Source of the DNA: Streptomyces sp. NBC_01591
Lineage (GTDB): Bacteria > Actinomycetota > Actinomycetes > Streptomycetales > Streptomycetaceae
Length of the DNA stretch: 64,000 nt
Direction of reading: 5' to 3'
NCBI RefSeq assembly: GCF_035918155.1
Contig: NZ_CP109327.1
Location: forward strand, 8,246,001-8,310,000
Made by a program: the position numbers and the translations under genes. The notes beneath the pieces were generated by a model. It saw nothing but the letters and a program-made list of their open reading frames with translations. It had not been told where the DNA came from and searched no databases. Shown here one piece after another: positions 17,223 through 26,148 of this stretch. Position 1 is the stretch's first letter. Each line of letters starts with the position of its first letter.

Positions 17223-18710
17223 GTGTCGGCAGCACAGCAGACCATCCATGTGGGCGGAGAGTGGCGCTCGGCCGTCTCCGGCGCCACGCGCGACATCATC
17301 GACCCCGTCGACGCCGGTGTCTTCGCCGTGGTGTCGGAGGGCGACGTCGCCGACACCGATGACGCCGTCGCCGCCGCGCGTGCCGCCTTCGACGACGGTG
17401 TCTGGCCGCGCACGCCCGTCGCCGAGCGGGCCGCCCTGCTGCGCCGCGTCGCGGCCCTGCTGGAGCGGGACCGGGAGCAGATCGGTGCCCTGGAGAGCCA
17501 GGACGCCGGCAAGACCCTCGAAGAGGGGCACGTCGATGTCGACTGCGTGCGCGACGCGTTCCGCTACTTCGCCGACCTCGTCATGAACGAGAGCGGCGGG
17601 CGTGTCGTCGACGCGGGCTCCGACGAGGTCCACAGCGTCGTCGTCCATGAGCCCGTCGGTGTGTGCGCGCTGATCACCCCCTGGAACTACCCGCTGCTCC
17701 AGGCCAGTTGGAAGATCGCCCCGGCGCTCGCCGCCGGAAACACCTTCGTGATCAAGCCCAGCGAGATCACCCCGCTCACCACCGTCGCGCTGATCGAGCT
17801 CCTGATGGAGGCCGGGCTGCCGCCGGGTGTGGCCAACATCGTCACCGGCGCCGGTACCACCGTCGGCGCCCGTCTCGCCGAGCACCCGGATGTCGACCTC
17901 GTGTCGTTCACCGGCGGACTGGCCAGCGGTACGAAGGTGGCCCGCGCCGCCGCCGACACCGTCAAGAAGGTCGCCCTCGAACTCGGCGGCAAGAACCCCA
18001 ACGTCGTCTTCGCCGACGCCTGCGCCACCGACGAGGGCTTCGACACGGCTGTCGACCAGGCGCTCAACGCCGCGTTCATCCACAGCGGCCAGGTCTGCTC
18101 CGCCGGCTCCCGCCTCATCGTCGAGGAGTCGCTGCGCGACCGGTTCGTCGCCGAACTCGCCCGCCGCGCCGGGAGGATCCGCCTCGGCCGCGGCACCGAC
18201 CCGGGCGTCGAATGCGGCCCGCTCGTCTCCGCGCAACAACTCACGAAGACCGAGGACTTCGTCGCATCCGCCATCGAGGAGGGGGCCGTCCTCCGGGCCG
18301 GCGGCGAACGGCCCGACGGCCCCGGCTACTTCTACCGCCCCACCGTCCTCGACCGGTGCGACCGCCGGATGCGCGTCGTCCGCGAGGAGATCTTCGGCCC
18401 CGTCCTGACCGTCGAGACCTTCCGTACGGAGGACGAGGCCGTCGCCCTCGCCAACGACACCGAGTACGGGCTCGCCGGCGCGGTGTGGACCGCCGACGCG
18501 GGCCGCGCCCGGCGCGTCGCCGGGCGTCTGCGCCACGGCACCGTGTGGATCAACGACTTCCACCCCTACCTCCCGCAGGCCGAATGGGGTGGCTTCGGGA
18601 AGTCGGGCATCGGCCGCGAACTGGGCCCGACCGGACTGGCCGAGTACCGCGAGGCCAAGCACATCTACCAGAACCTCGCTCCGCGCCCCGTGCGCTGGTT
18701 CGCGGGCTGA
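17223..18710 (+). CDS. betB: Betaine-aldehyde dehydrogenase
   Basis: 495 residues from GTG 17223. An NAD-dependent aldehyde dehydrogenase with the N-terminal IDPVDAGVFAVV motif, TPWNYPLLQASWKIAPALAA, the general base in ELGGKNPNVVFADA, and the catalytic Cys in HSGQVCSAGSRL. The C-terminal INDFHPYLPQAEWGGFGKSG with YREAKHIYQN is typical of betaine-aldehyde dehydrogenases. It oxidises betaine aldehyde to glycine betaine, the second step from choline; the choline oxidase/dehydrogenase gene and a betaine importer follow in the same orientation, making the assignment strong. Confidence 0.92.
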   Translation: MSAAQQTIHVGGEWRSAVSGATRDIIDPVDAGVFAVVSEGDVADTDDAVAAARAAFDDGVWPRTPVAERAALLRRVAALLERDREQIGALESQDAGKTLEEGHVDVDCVRDAFRYFADLVMNESGGRVVDAGSDEVHSVVVHEPVGVCALITPWNYPLLQASWKIAPALAAGNTFVIKPSEITPLTTVALIELLMEAGLPPGVANIVTGAGTTVGARLAEHPDVDLVSFTGGLASGTKVARAAADTVKKVALELGGKNPNVVFADACATDEGFDTAVDQALNAAFIHSGQVCSAGSRLIVEESLRDRFVAELARRAGRIRLGRGTDPGVECGPLVSAQQLTKTEDFVASAIEEGAVLRAGGERPDGPGYFYRPTVLDRCDRRMRVVREEIFGPVLTVETFRTEDEAVALANDTEYGLAGAVWTADAGRARRVAGRLRHGTVWINDFHPYLPQAEWGGFGKSGIGRELGPTGLAEYREAKHIYQNLAPRPVRWFAG

Positions 18711-18768
18711 AACACACGCGAGAGACGCGACGCGCATGCCCCGCGTGACGCATGCGACACGGGCACTG

Positions 18769-18824
18769 GACGCAACGCACGCGACCGAACCAACGCAACG
18801 CATCGACGCAACGCACGCGACCGA
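18769..18824 (+). repeat. Direct repeat in the betB-betA spacer
   Basis: An exact 20-bp sequence (GACGCAACGCACGCGACCGA) occurs at 18769-18788 and again at 18805-18824, start to start 36 bp apart. It sits in a 150-nt spacer built largely from variants of ACGCAACGCACGC. The spacer is unusually repetitive compared with other intergenic DNA here. Confidence 0.8.
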
Positions 18825-18860
18825 CCCAACGCACGCAACGGAGCAGAGGGAAAAGAGCAC

Positions 18861-20384
18861 ATGACCGACAACCACGTCTACGACTATGTCGTCATCGGCG
18901 GCGGCACCGCCGGTTCGGTGATCGCCTCCCGCCTCACCGAGAACCCGGACACCACCGTCGCCGTCATCGAGGGCGGCCCCAGCGACGTCGGACGGGACGA
19001 CGTCCTCACCCTGCGCCGCTGGATGGGCCTGCTCGGCGGTGAACTGGACTACGACTACCCGACGACCGAGCAGCCCCGAGGCAACTCGCACATCCGCCAC
19101 AGCCGCGCCCGCGTGCTCGGCGGCTGCTCGTCCCACAACACCCTCATCGCCTTCAAGCCCCTGCCGTCCGACTGGGACGAGTGGGCCGACGCGGGCGCCG
19201 AGGGCTGGGACGCGGCGTCGATGGACCCGTACTTCGCCAGACTGCGCAACAACATCGTCCCCGTCGACGAGGCCGACCGGAACGCCATCGCCCGCGACTT
19301 CGTCGAGGCCGCGCGCACCGCGCTGGACGTGCCGCGCGTCGAGGGCTTCAACAGGCAGCCGTTCCACGAGGGCGTGGGCTTCTTCGACCTCGCGTACCAC
19401 CCCGAGAACAACAAGCGCTCCTCGGCCTCCGTGGCGTATCTGCACCCGTTCCTGGACCGGCCCAACCTTCATCTCGCCCTGGAGACCTGGGCGTTCGGTC
19501 TGGAACTGGAGGGCACCCGGGCCACCGGCGTGCATGTGCGTACCAAGGACGGCGAGGAGCACGTCGTGCGGGCCCGGCGCGAGGTACTCGTGTGCGCGGG
19601 CGCCGTGGACACCCCCCGGCTGCTGCTGCATTCCGGCATCGGGCCCCGCGCCGGCCTGGAGAAGCTCGGCATCCCCGTCGTGCACGACCTGCCGGGCGTC
19701 GGCGAGAACCTCCTCGACCACCCCGAGTCGGTCATCGTCTGGGAGACCGAGGGGCCGATACCGGAGAACTCCGCGATGGACAGCGACGCGGGCCTGTTCG
19801 TACGCAGGGACCTGGACGCCGACGGGCCGGACCTGATGTTCCACTTCTACCAGATCCCGTTCACCGACAACCCCGAGCGGCTGGGCTACCAGCGGCCCCC
19901 GCACGGCGTGTCGATGACCCCCAACATCCCCAAGCCCCGCAGCCGCGGCCGGCTCTACCTGACCAGCGCCGACCCCGAGGTCAAGCCCGCCCTCGACTTC
20001 CGGTACTTCACCGACGAGGACGACTACGACGGCCGCACCCTCGTCGACGGCATCCGCATCGCACGCCGTATCGCGGAGCAGGAGCCGCTCGCCGGCTGGC
20101 TCAAGCGCGAGGTCTGCCCGGGGCCCGAGGTCACCTCCGACGAGGAGATCGGCGAGTACGCGCGCAAGGTCGCGCACACCGTCTACCACCCGGCGGGAAC
20201 CTGCCGGATGGGGGCCGCGGACGACGAACTCGCCGTTGTGTCACCCGATCTGAGGATCCGGGGCCTGGACGGCATCCGGATCGCCGACGCGTCCGTCTTC
20301 CCGACGATGACGACCGTCAACCCGATGATCGCCGTGCTGATGGTCGGGGAGAAATGCGCGGACCTCCTGGGAGGCAATGCCTGA
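18861..20384 (+). CDS. betA: Choline dehydrogenase/oxidase-type GMC flavoprotein
   Basis: 507 residues. The Rossmann FAD motif [17 protein letters not shown] at the N-terminus, GMC signatures [18 protein letters not shown] and [16 protein letters not shown], and the C-terminal active-site region [10 protein letters not shown] with [19 protein letters not shown] identify a glucose-methanol-choline oxidoreductase. Next to betB and a betaine-type importer it is best read as the enzyme that converts choline to betaine aldehyde. AGAGGG lies before ATG 18861. Its TGA overlaps the ATG of the ABC ATPase gene. Confidence 0.88.
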   Translation: MTDNHVYDYVVIGGGTAGSVIASRLTENPDTTVAVIEGGPSDVGRDDVLTLRRWMGLLGGELDYDYPTTEQPRGNSHIRHSRARVLGGCSSHNTLIAFKPLPSDWDEWADAGAEGWDAASMDPYFARLRNNIVPVDEADRNAIARDFVEAARTALDVPRVEGFNRQPFHEGVGFFDLAYHPENNKRSSASVAYLHPFLDRPNLHLALETWAFGLELEGTRATGVHVRTKDGEEHVVRARREVLVCAGAVDTPRLLLHSGIGPRAGLEKLGIPVVHDLPGVGENLLDHPESVIVWETEGPIPENSAMDSDAGLFVRRDLDADGPDLMFHFYQIPFTDNPERLGYQRPPHGVSMTPNIPKPRSRGRLYLTSADPEVKPALDFRYFTDEDDYDGRTLVDGIRIARRIAEQEPLAGWLKREVCPGPEVTSDEEIGEYARKVAHTVYHPAGTCRMGAADDELAVVSPDLRIRGLDGIRIADASVFPTMTTVNPMIAVLMVGEKCADLLGGNA

Positions 20385-21433
20385 TGAACACCGAGCCGCC
20401 TGTCTTCTCCGTACGAGAGTTGTGGAAGGTCTTCGGCCCGAAGGCCGACCGGGTGCCGGCGGATCCGGCCCTCGCCGCGCTCGGCCCCGCCGAGCTGCGT
20501 GAACGCACCGGCTGCACCGCCGCCGTGCGCGACGTGTCCTTCGACGTCCGCAAGGGCGAGGTCTTCATTGTCATGGGCCTGTCCGGCTCCGGCAAGTCGA
20601 CGCTGGTGCGCTGCCTGACCCGGCTGATCGAGCCCACGTCCGGGGCCATCGCCATCGACGGCGAGGACGTGCTGTCGATGGACGCGTCACGACTGCGCGA
20701 ACTGCGCCGTCACCGCGCCGCCATGGTCTTCCAGCACTTCGGGCTGCTGCCGCACCGGTCGGTCCTCGACAACGTCGCCTACGGGCTGGAGATCCAGGGC
20801 GTCTCGCGCGCCGAACGACGGGAGCGGGCGGCCGAGTTCGTCACCAAGGTCGGCCTCGAAGGCATGGAGCACCGCCGTCCCGGTCAGCTGTCCGGCGGCC
20901 AGCAGCAGCGGGTGGGGCTGGCCCGAGCACTGGCAGTGGACCCCGAAGTGCTGCTGTTCGACGAGCCGTTCAGCGCACTGGACCCACTGATCAGGCGCGA
21001 CATGCAGGAGGAGGTCGTACGGCTGCACAGTGAGGAGGGCCGCACGATGGTCTTCATCACGCACGACCTCGGCGAGGCGCTGAAGCTCGGCGACCGGATC
21101 GCGCTGATGCGGGACGGCCGGATCGTGCAGCTCGGCACGCCCGAGGAGATCGTGGGCGCCCCCGCGGACGACTACGTACGCGACTTCGTCCGCGACGTGC
21201 CGCGTGAACAGGTCATGACCGTGCGCTCGGCGATGCGCCCGGCCGAGGCGGCCGAGGCGGACAACGGCCCGGCGCTGGCCCCCGACGCGACGGTCCACGC
21301 GGCCATCGAGGCCGTCGTCCGCAGCGGCGGGACCGCCCGTGTCGTCGAGGACGGCCGCTGCGTCGGTGTGGTCGGTCATGCCGACCTGCTCGGCGTGGTG
21401 GCGGGGCTCGACCCGCAGAAGGAGGCGGCCTGA
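20384..21433 (+). CDS. Glycine betaine/choline ABC importer ATPase (ProV/OpuAA-type)
   Basis: 349 residues, starting at the TGATG overlap with betA. It has Walker [11 protein letters not shown]-loop [10 protein letters not shown], signature [15 protein letters not shown] and Walker [12 protein letters not shown]. The N-terminal [12 protein letters not shown] and the C-terminal extension of about 90 residues resemble the CBS-containing regulatory part of ProV/OpuAA ATPases, although only one CBS-like unit ([21 protein letters not shown]) is evident. It should energise betaine or choline uptake with the next two genes. Confidence 0.9.
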   Translation: MNTEPPVFSVRELWKVFGPKADRVPADPALAALGPAELRERTGCTAAVRDVSFDVRKGEVFIVMGLSGSGKSTLVRCLTRLIEPTSGAIAIDGEDVLSMDASRLRELRRHRAAMVFQHFGLLPHRSVLDNVAYGLEIQGVSRAERRERAAEFVTKVGLEGMEHRRPGQLSGGQQQRVGLARALAVDPEVLLFDEPFSALDPLIRRDMQEEVVRLHSEEGRTMVFITHDLGEALKLGDRIALMRDGRIVQLGTPEEIVGAPADDYVRDFVRDVPREQVMTVRSAMRPAEAAEADNGPALAPDATVHAAIEAVVRSGGTARVVEDGRCVGVVGHADLLGVVAGLDPQKEAA

Positions 21434-21527
21434 TGCCCGCGCACACCACCTGGGGCCCGCCGGGCCCGCACACCGTGCATACGCCCGTGCCCGCCCGTGC
21501 CTCGGACGCGACGGGAAGGCGGACGCG

Positions 21528-23486
21528 ATGAGCACCACTGCCACCACCGCCGCCGAGGCGGGCGCGCCCCCGGCGCGCGTGCCGCTGGGCGACACCCTCG
21601 CCCGGTACCGCACCGTACTCATCGCAGCCGCCGCCCTCGTCGCGCTCCTCCTCGGCGCCATGCTCCTGGGCGGCGGCACCTGGCCCGCACGCTTCGCCGT
21701 CGACCTGTCCGGACCGCTCGGCGACGCCAGCGACTGGATCATCGACAACCGGGACAGCCACCCGCTCTTCCTTTACTTCTTCGGCCACATCAGCAACGCC
21801 GTCGTGCTGTCCGTACGCGCCGTCTACCTCGTCCTTCTCGCCGCCGGCTGGGCCGGGGTCACGGCCGCCGCCGGGCTCGTCGCCTGGCGCCTCGCGGGCA
21901 TCCGCCCGGCACTCACCGCCGTCGCCGCGTTCGCCGTGTGCGGGCTGCTCGGCATGTGGGTCCCCACCATGCAGACCCTCGCACTGATGGCCGTCGCCGT
22001 CGCCGCGTCCGTTCTGCTCGGCGCACTGCTCGGGCTCGCCGCCGGACTCTCCGACCGCGTGCACCGGGCCCTGCGCCCGGTCCTCGACACCATGCAGGTG
22101 CTGCCCGCGTTCGCATACCTGCTCCCGGTCGTGCTGGTCTTCGGCATCGGCGTACCGGCCGCCGTCCTCGCCACCGTCGTCTACGCCGCACCGCCCATGG
22201 CCCGGCTGACCGCGCTCGGTCTGCGCGGCGTGGACGCCGGGGTGATGGAGGCAGCGGCCTCGCTAGGCGCCACCGGACGGCAGCGGCTGCTGACCGCCCG
22301 GCTTCCGCTGGCCCGCAAGGAACTGCTGCTCGGCGTCAACCAGTCGATCATGATGGCGCTCTCGATGGCCGTGATCGCGTCGGTGATCGGCGCAGGCGGA
22401 CTCGGTGACCGCGTGTACCAGGCCCTCGCCTCCGTCGATGTCGGCGCGGCGCTCGCCGCCGGTGTGCCGGTCGTACTGCTTGCCGTCGTCCTCGATCGTG
22501 TCACCGCCGCGGCGGGGGAGCGGATCGGCGCCGCGCCCTCCCGGGGAACGGGACTCGGCTGGGCCGTCACCGCTGCCGGTACGGTCGCCGTGGCACTCGT
22601 CGGCCGCTACACCGGCCGGCTGTCGTGGCCCGACGCCTGGACCGTGGACATCGCGGGTTCCGTCAACCGGGCCGTCGACTGGATGACCGCGCACCTGTAC
22701 TCCGGAGTGCCCGTCGTCGGCGGTACCGCCGACTGGGCCGCCCGCTTCACCACCTGGGTCCTCGACCCGGTCCGCGACGGCCTGCAGTGGCTGCCCTGGT
22801 GGTCCGTACTGCTCCTGGTGGGGGTCATCGCCCAGCTCATCGGCACCTGGCGCACCGCGCTGACCGCCGTGCTCGCGATGGCCGCGATCGGGGTGCTCGG
22901 GGTGTGGGACCCGGCGCTGGACACCCTCTCGCAGGTGCTGGCCGCGGTCGCCGTCACACTCGTCGCCGGTGTGGCCACCGGTGTCGCCGCGGCGCGCAGT
23001 CCCCGCCTGGAACGGCTGCTGCGGCCGGTGCTCGACGTCTTCCAGACGATGCCGCAGTTCGTGTACCTCATCCCGGTGGTCGCGCTGTTCGGCGTCGGCC
23101 GGGCGCCCGCCGTCGCCGCCGCCGTGGTGTACGCCCTGCCCGCCGTCGTACGCATCACCACGCAGGGCATGCGCGCTGTGGACCCGGTCGCACTGGAGTC
23201 GTCCCGCTCGCTCGGGGCGACGGGCTGGCAGCAGCTGCGTCAGGTCCAACTGCCTCTCGCCCGCCCGGCGTTGCTGCTGGCCGTCAATCAGGGCGTGGTC
23301 CTCGTCCTCGCCGTCGTCATCATCGGCGGCCTGGTCGGCGGCGGTGCCCTCGGCTACGAGGTGGTGTTCGGGCTGGCACAGGGCGACCTGGCGACCGGCC
23401 TTGTCGCGGGCGCGGCCATCGTGTGCCTCGGTCTGATGCTGGACCGGGTCACCCAGCCCGCCGGAAAGGAGAACCGGGATGCGTAG
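21528..23486 (+). CDS. Double-length betaine/choline ABC importer permease
   Basis: 652 residues, about twice the usual length. Two permease domains are fused in tandem, each with its own EAA loop: EAAASLGATGRQRLLTARLPLARKELL-type near residue 245 and SLGATGWQQLRQVQLPLARP near 568, each followed by LLxVNQxxxxxLxxVIIxG. Start ATG 21528 has GGAAGGCGG upstream; 94 nt separate it from the ATPase gene. The fusion would let one polypeptide supply both membrane halves of a ProW-type dimer. It overlaps the binding-protein gene by 8 nt. Confidence 0.88.
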   Translation: MSTTATTAAEAGAPPARVPLGDTLARYRTVLIAAAALVALLLGAMLLGGGTWPARFAVDLSGPLGDASDWIIDNRDSHPLFLYFFGHISNAVVLSVRAVYLVLLAAGWAGVTAAAGLVAWRLAGIRPALTAVAAFAVCGLLGMWVPTMQTLALMAVAVAASVLLGALLGLAAGLSDRVHRALRPVLDTMQVLPAFAYLLPVVLVFGIGVPAAVLATVVYAAPPMARLTALGLRGVDAGVMEAAASLGATGRQRLLTARLPLARKELLLGVNQSIMMALSMAVIASVIGAGGLGDRVYQALASVDVGAALAAGVPVVLLAVVLDRVTAAAGERIGAAPSRGTGLGWAVTAAGTVAVALVGRYTGRLSWPDAWTVDIAGSVNRAVDWMTAHLYSGVPVVGGTADWAARFTTWVLDPVRDGLQWLPWWSVLLLVGVIAQLIGTWRTALTAVLAMAAIGVLGVWDPALDTLSQVLAAVAVTLVAGVATGVAAARSPRLERLLRPVLDVFQTMPQFVYLIPVVALFGVGRAPAVAAAVVYALPAVVRITTQGMRAVDPVALESSRSLGATGWQQLRQVQLPLARPALLLAVNQGVVLVLAVVIIGGLVGGGALGYEVVFGLAQGDLATGLVAGAAIVCLGLMLDRVTQPAGKENRDA

Positions 23487-24435
23487 GCGCACCGCCGCCG
23501 CCGCCGCGGCGTTCGGGCTGCTGGCCCTGACGGGCTGTGGCGCGGCGGACATGACGAAGCAGGCGTCCCCGTACGCCGACGCGCACGGCGCGAAGACCGT
23601 GACGCTGTCCGTCCAGTCGTGGGTGGGCGCGCAGGCGAACGCTGCCGTCGCCCAGTACCTGCTCGAACACGAGTTGGGGTACCGCGTCGACACCGTCCAG
23701 ATCGACGAGGTCCCCGCCTGGGACGCCCTCAGCCAGGGACGCGTCGACGCGATCCTGGAGGACTGGGGCCACCCGGAGCAGGAGGAGCGGTACGTCGCGG
23801 ACAAGAGGACGATCGCGCCGGGCGGGGAACTCGGCGTGACCGGCCACATCGGCTGGTTCGTGCCGAAGTACTTCGCCGACGCGAACCCGGACGTGACGGA
23901 CTGGAAGAACCTGAACGAGTACGCCGACCGGCTCGGCACGGCGGAGAGCGGCGGCAAGGGCCAGCTCCTGGACGGCTCGCCGTCGTACGTCACCAACGAC
24001 AAGGCGCTGGTGAAGAACCTGGACCTGGACTACCAGGTGGTCTTCTCCGGTTCCGAGGCGGCGCAGATCACGCAGATCAAGCAGTTCGCCAAGGAGAAGA
24101 AGCCGTTCCTGACCTACTGGTACAAGCCGCAGTGGCTGTTCGAGCAGGTCCCGATGACGGAGGTGAAGCTGCCCGCCTACAAGGAGGGCTGCGACGCCGA
24201 CCCGAAGAAGGTGGCGTGCGCGTATCCGCACACCCCGCTGCGGAAGTTCCTCAACGCCCGGTTCGCCGACGGGGGCGGCAGGGCCGCCGAGTTCCTGAAG
24301 AACTTCCACTGGACGACACGGGCGCAGAACGAGGTGGCGCTGATGATCGCGGACCAGAAGCTGTCGCCCGAGGAGGCCGCGGAGCGCTGGGTGAGGAAGA
24401 ACGAGTCCACGTGGCGGGCGTGGCTGCCGAAGTGA
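23479..24435 (+). CDS. Glycine betaine/choline-binding lipoprotein (OpuAC/ProX-type)
   Basis: 318 residues with a lipoprotein signal (LLALTGC, Cys 20). The body matches the OpuAC family: QSWVGAQANAAVAQYLLEHELGY, EDWGHPEQEERYV, GHIGWFVPKYF, and WYKPQWLFEQV, where aromatic residues normally form the cage around the quaternary ammonium group. It is the last gene of the betB-betA-importer cluster and is followed by a strong hairpin. Choline, betaine or a related quaternary amine is the expected ligand. Confidence 0.92.
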   Translation: MRRRTAAAAAAFGLLALTGCGAADMTKQASPYADAHGAKTVTLSVQSWVGAQANAAVAQYLLEHELGYRVDTVQIDEVPAWDALSQGRVDAILEDWGHPEQEERYVADKRTIAPGGELGVTGHIGWFVPKYFADANPDVTDWKNLNEYADRLGTAESGGKGQLLDGSPSYVTNDKALVKNLDLDYQVVFSGSEAAQITQIKQFAKEKKPFLTYWYKPQWLFEQVPMTEVKLPAYKEGCDADPKKVACAYPHTPLRKFLNARFADGGGRAAEFLKNFHWTTRAQNEVALMIADQKLSPEEAAERWVRKNESTWRAWLPK

Positions 24436-24465
24436 GCCGGTGCTGCGCCGCCACGCAGCCCGTCC

Positions 24466-24504
24466 GGGCGGATGCCATGCCGGACATGGGGATGGCATCC
24501 GCCC
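24466..24504. terminator. Bidirectional hairpin between the betaine operon and the phosphoesterase gene
   Basis: A perfect 13-bp inverted repeat (GGGCGGATGCCAT at 24466-24478 and its complement at 24492-24504) separates two convergent genes. Confidence 0.8.
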
Positions 24505-24513
24505 CGCGGTGGG

Positions 24514-25548
24514 TCAGGACCTGGTGTGCAGCGGGACCGTCAGCTGCTTGAGCCAGGTACCCGTGGTGAAGTCACGGGCCTTGATGACGACGGAGTGGGG
24601 GCCGACCTCGACCTGGAGCCCCTGGTTGAAGGCACCGCCGAGGGAGACCTCGCCGCCCTTGCCGTCGTCCATCCAGCCGACCTGGACGGCCGAGGTGTTC
24701 ACGACGGTGAAGCCTTCGAGGTTTCCGGTGCCGGGAACGACCCGGCGCACCACCCAGTCGGACAGGTCGAGGTCCCAGTGGGTGTGCCCGGAGAAGAGGA
24801 ACACGTCCTTGTGGCGGCCCAGGATCGACAGGAGCCGGTCGGGCTGGAGGTAGTCGTTGAGGTAGAGCTTGTTGTGGGTGCCCGACACCGTGTTGGGCAG
24901 CGGGTGGTGGGTCAGCACCATGACGGGCCTGCGACGGCGGGCCCAGTACGCGAGCCGGTCCTCCAGCCAGGCGAACTGCTCGTCGCTGATCCACACCTCG
25001 TCCCACAGCTTCGCGTCGTGGTAGTGGGAGTAGCGCTCGGTGCCCAGGCTGAGAACGGGCACGCCACCGAACGAGGTCTCCGAGTAGACCTTGTTGCGTT
25101 CCGCGAAGTTGTAGAAGCCGCGGAAGAGGGAGTCCTCGGTGGTGCCGTTGGGCCAGGTGTCCTGGGCGAGGGTGTTCGGGTCGCTGTACTTCGGCACGTA
25201 GAACTCGTGGTTGCCGATGGCCCACGCGATGTTCTTGGGGCGCGGGTGCTGCTCGAGGGTCTGGCGGACCGCCGCGTACTCGAAGTCGTAGCCGCGCGGC
25301 GTGATGTCGCCCGCTATGCCGAGGCCGGCGCTGCCGGGGTTGATGCGGTGCAGATCGTCGAGGGCCTTGCCGAAGTCGGCGAGGTCGCCCTGGATGTCAC
25401 TGATGATGTTGAACCGGACCGTCCGGCCCTTGTCGGGCCGGTGCGGAGCGGCCTCGGCCGCCGGTGCCGCCAGCCCCGCGCCGGCGGCGAGTGCACCGCC
25501 CACCAGCGACGCGCTGCCTGTGGTGGCCATGAACGATCTGCGATCCAT
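24514..25548 (-). CDS. Tat-exported metallophosphoesterase
   Basis: 344 residues starting MDRRSFMATTGSASLVGGAL, a Tat signal cut after AAEAA. The calcineurin-like motifs are in order: RFNIISDIQGD, GIAGDI, AIGNHEFY, VLTHHPLP and FSGHTHWDL, giving the metal ligands of a two-metal phosphoesterase; the first motif has Gln in place of the usual His, as in some secreted class-III-like members. The C-terminal ~70 residues form a beta-rich tail. It is convergent with the betaine operon. Substrate unknown (phosphomonoester, phosphodiester or lipid phosphate). Confidence 0.88.
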   Translation of the reverse strand: MDRRSFMATTGSASLVGGALAAGAGLAAPAAEAAPHRPDKGRTVRFNIISDIQGDLADFGKALDDLHRINPGSAGLGIAGDITPRGYDFEYAAVRQTLEQHPRPKNIAWAIGNHEFYVPKYSDPNTLAQDTWPNGTTEDSLFRGFYNFAERNKVYSETSFGGVPVLSLGTERYSHYHDAKLWDEVWISDEQFAWLEDRLAYWARRRRPVMVLTHHPLPNTVSGTHNKLYLNDYLQPDRLLSILGRHKDVFLFSGHTHWDLDLSDWVVRRVVPGTGNLEGFTVVNTSAVQVGWMDDGKGGEVSLGGAFNQGLQVEVGPHSVVIKARDFTTGTWLKQLTVPLHTRS

Positions 25549-25687
25549 CGGTACTTCCTTCGTCTGAGCGCCCCCGTGCGTGTGAGACGCGGGCAGTGTC
25601 GCTGCTCAGGATGGCCCGTCGGGGTACCACGGATGGCCTTGGCTTGAACTGTTCGGTCGGCGGTGGCGAGTTCCTGACGGTCTTCGA

Positions 25688-25950
25688 TCAACAAGCCTCG
25701 GCGGCAGCCGGGTTCTTCGCCCGACTGCGGGTCAGTCGCCAGACCTGGTCCTCGCCGGTGTCGGCCGGGGCGAGGCGCTCGGCGGGGCGGCGGAGGTGAT
25801 CGGTGAAGCCGAGCCGGCCGGGACGGCGCGGCTGGCAGTGTTGGCCGGGTCGTGGACGACCTCGACATAGTCGACTCCGGGGAGGCGGAAGGCCAGTTCG
25901 ACCAGGGCGCGGGCGGCCCGGGTCGCCACGCCGCGGCCGGTGGCGGACCG
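25688..25950 (-). pseudogene. GNAT acetyltransferase relic (C-terminal part, frameshifted)
   Basis: On the reverse strand ATGRGVATRAARALVELAFR is a classic acetyl-CoA loop of GNAT enzymes, continuing VDYVEVVHDPANTASRAVPA. The expected next residues RLGF...RRPAERLAPADTGEDQVWRLTR are present but in a different frame, ending at a stop at 25688. The N-terminal half is missing: upstream sequence in any frame shows no GNAT similarity. The relic fills most of the 600-nt gap between the phosphoesterase and the STAND ATPase gene. Confidence 0.75.
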
Positions 25951-26148
25951 TACCCGGTCCGACAGCCGGGCGTCCGACGAACGACGGGCGGTGATCAACC
26001 GGGTGGCGTCCTTCCAAGTGCCGAGTCCGGGTGTGTGGGAACCTCTAGAGTGCGAGGCCTGGACAGCGGCAAGTCTTCGGACGGAAGCCGGGTTTGTGTG
26101 GAGTACCTGGCTCGGCGGTGTCGGGCAGGGGATGGGAGCGGATCCTGA

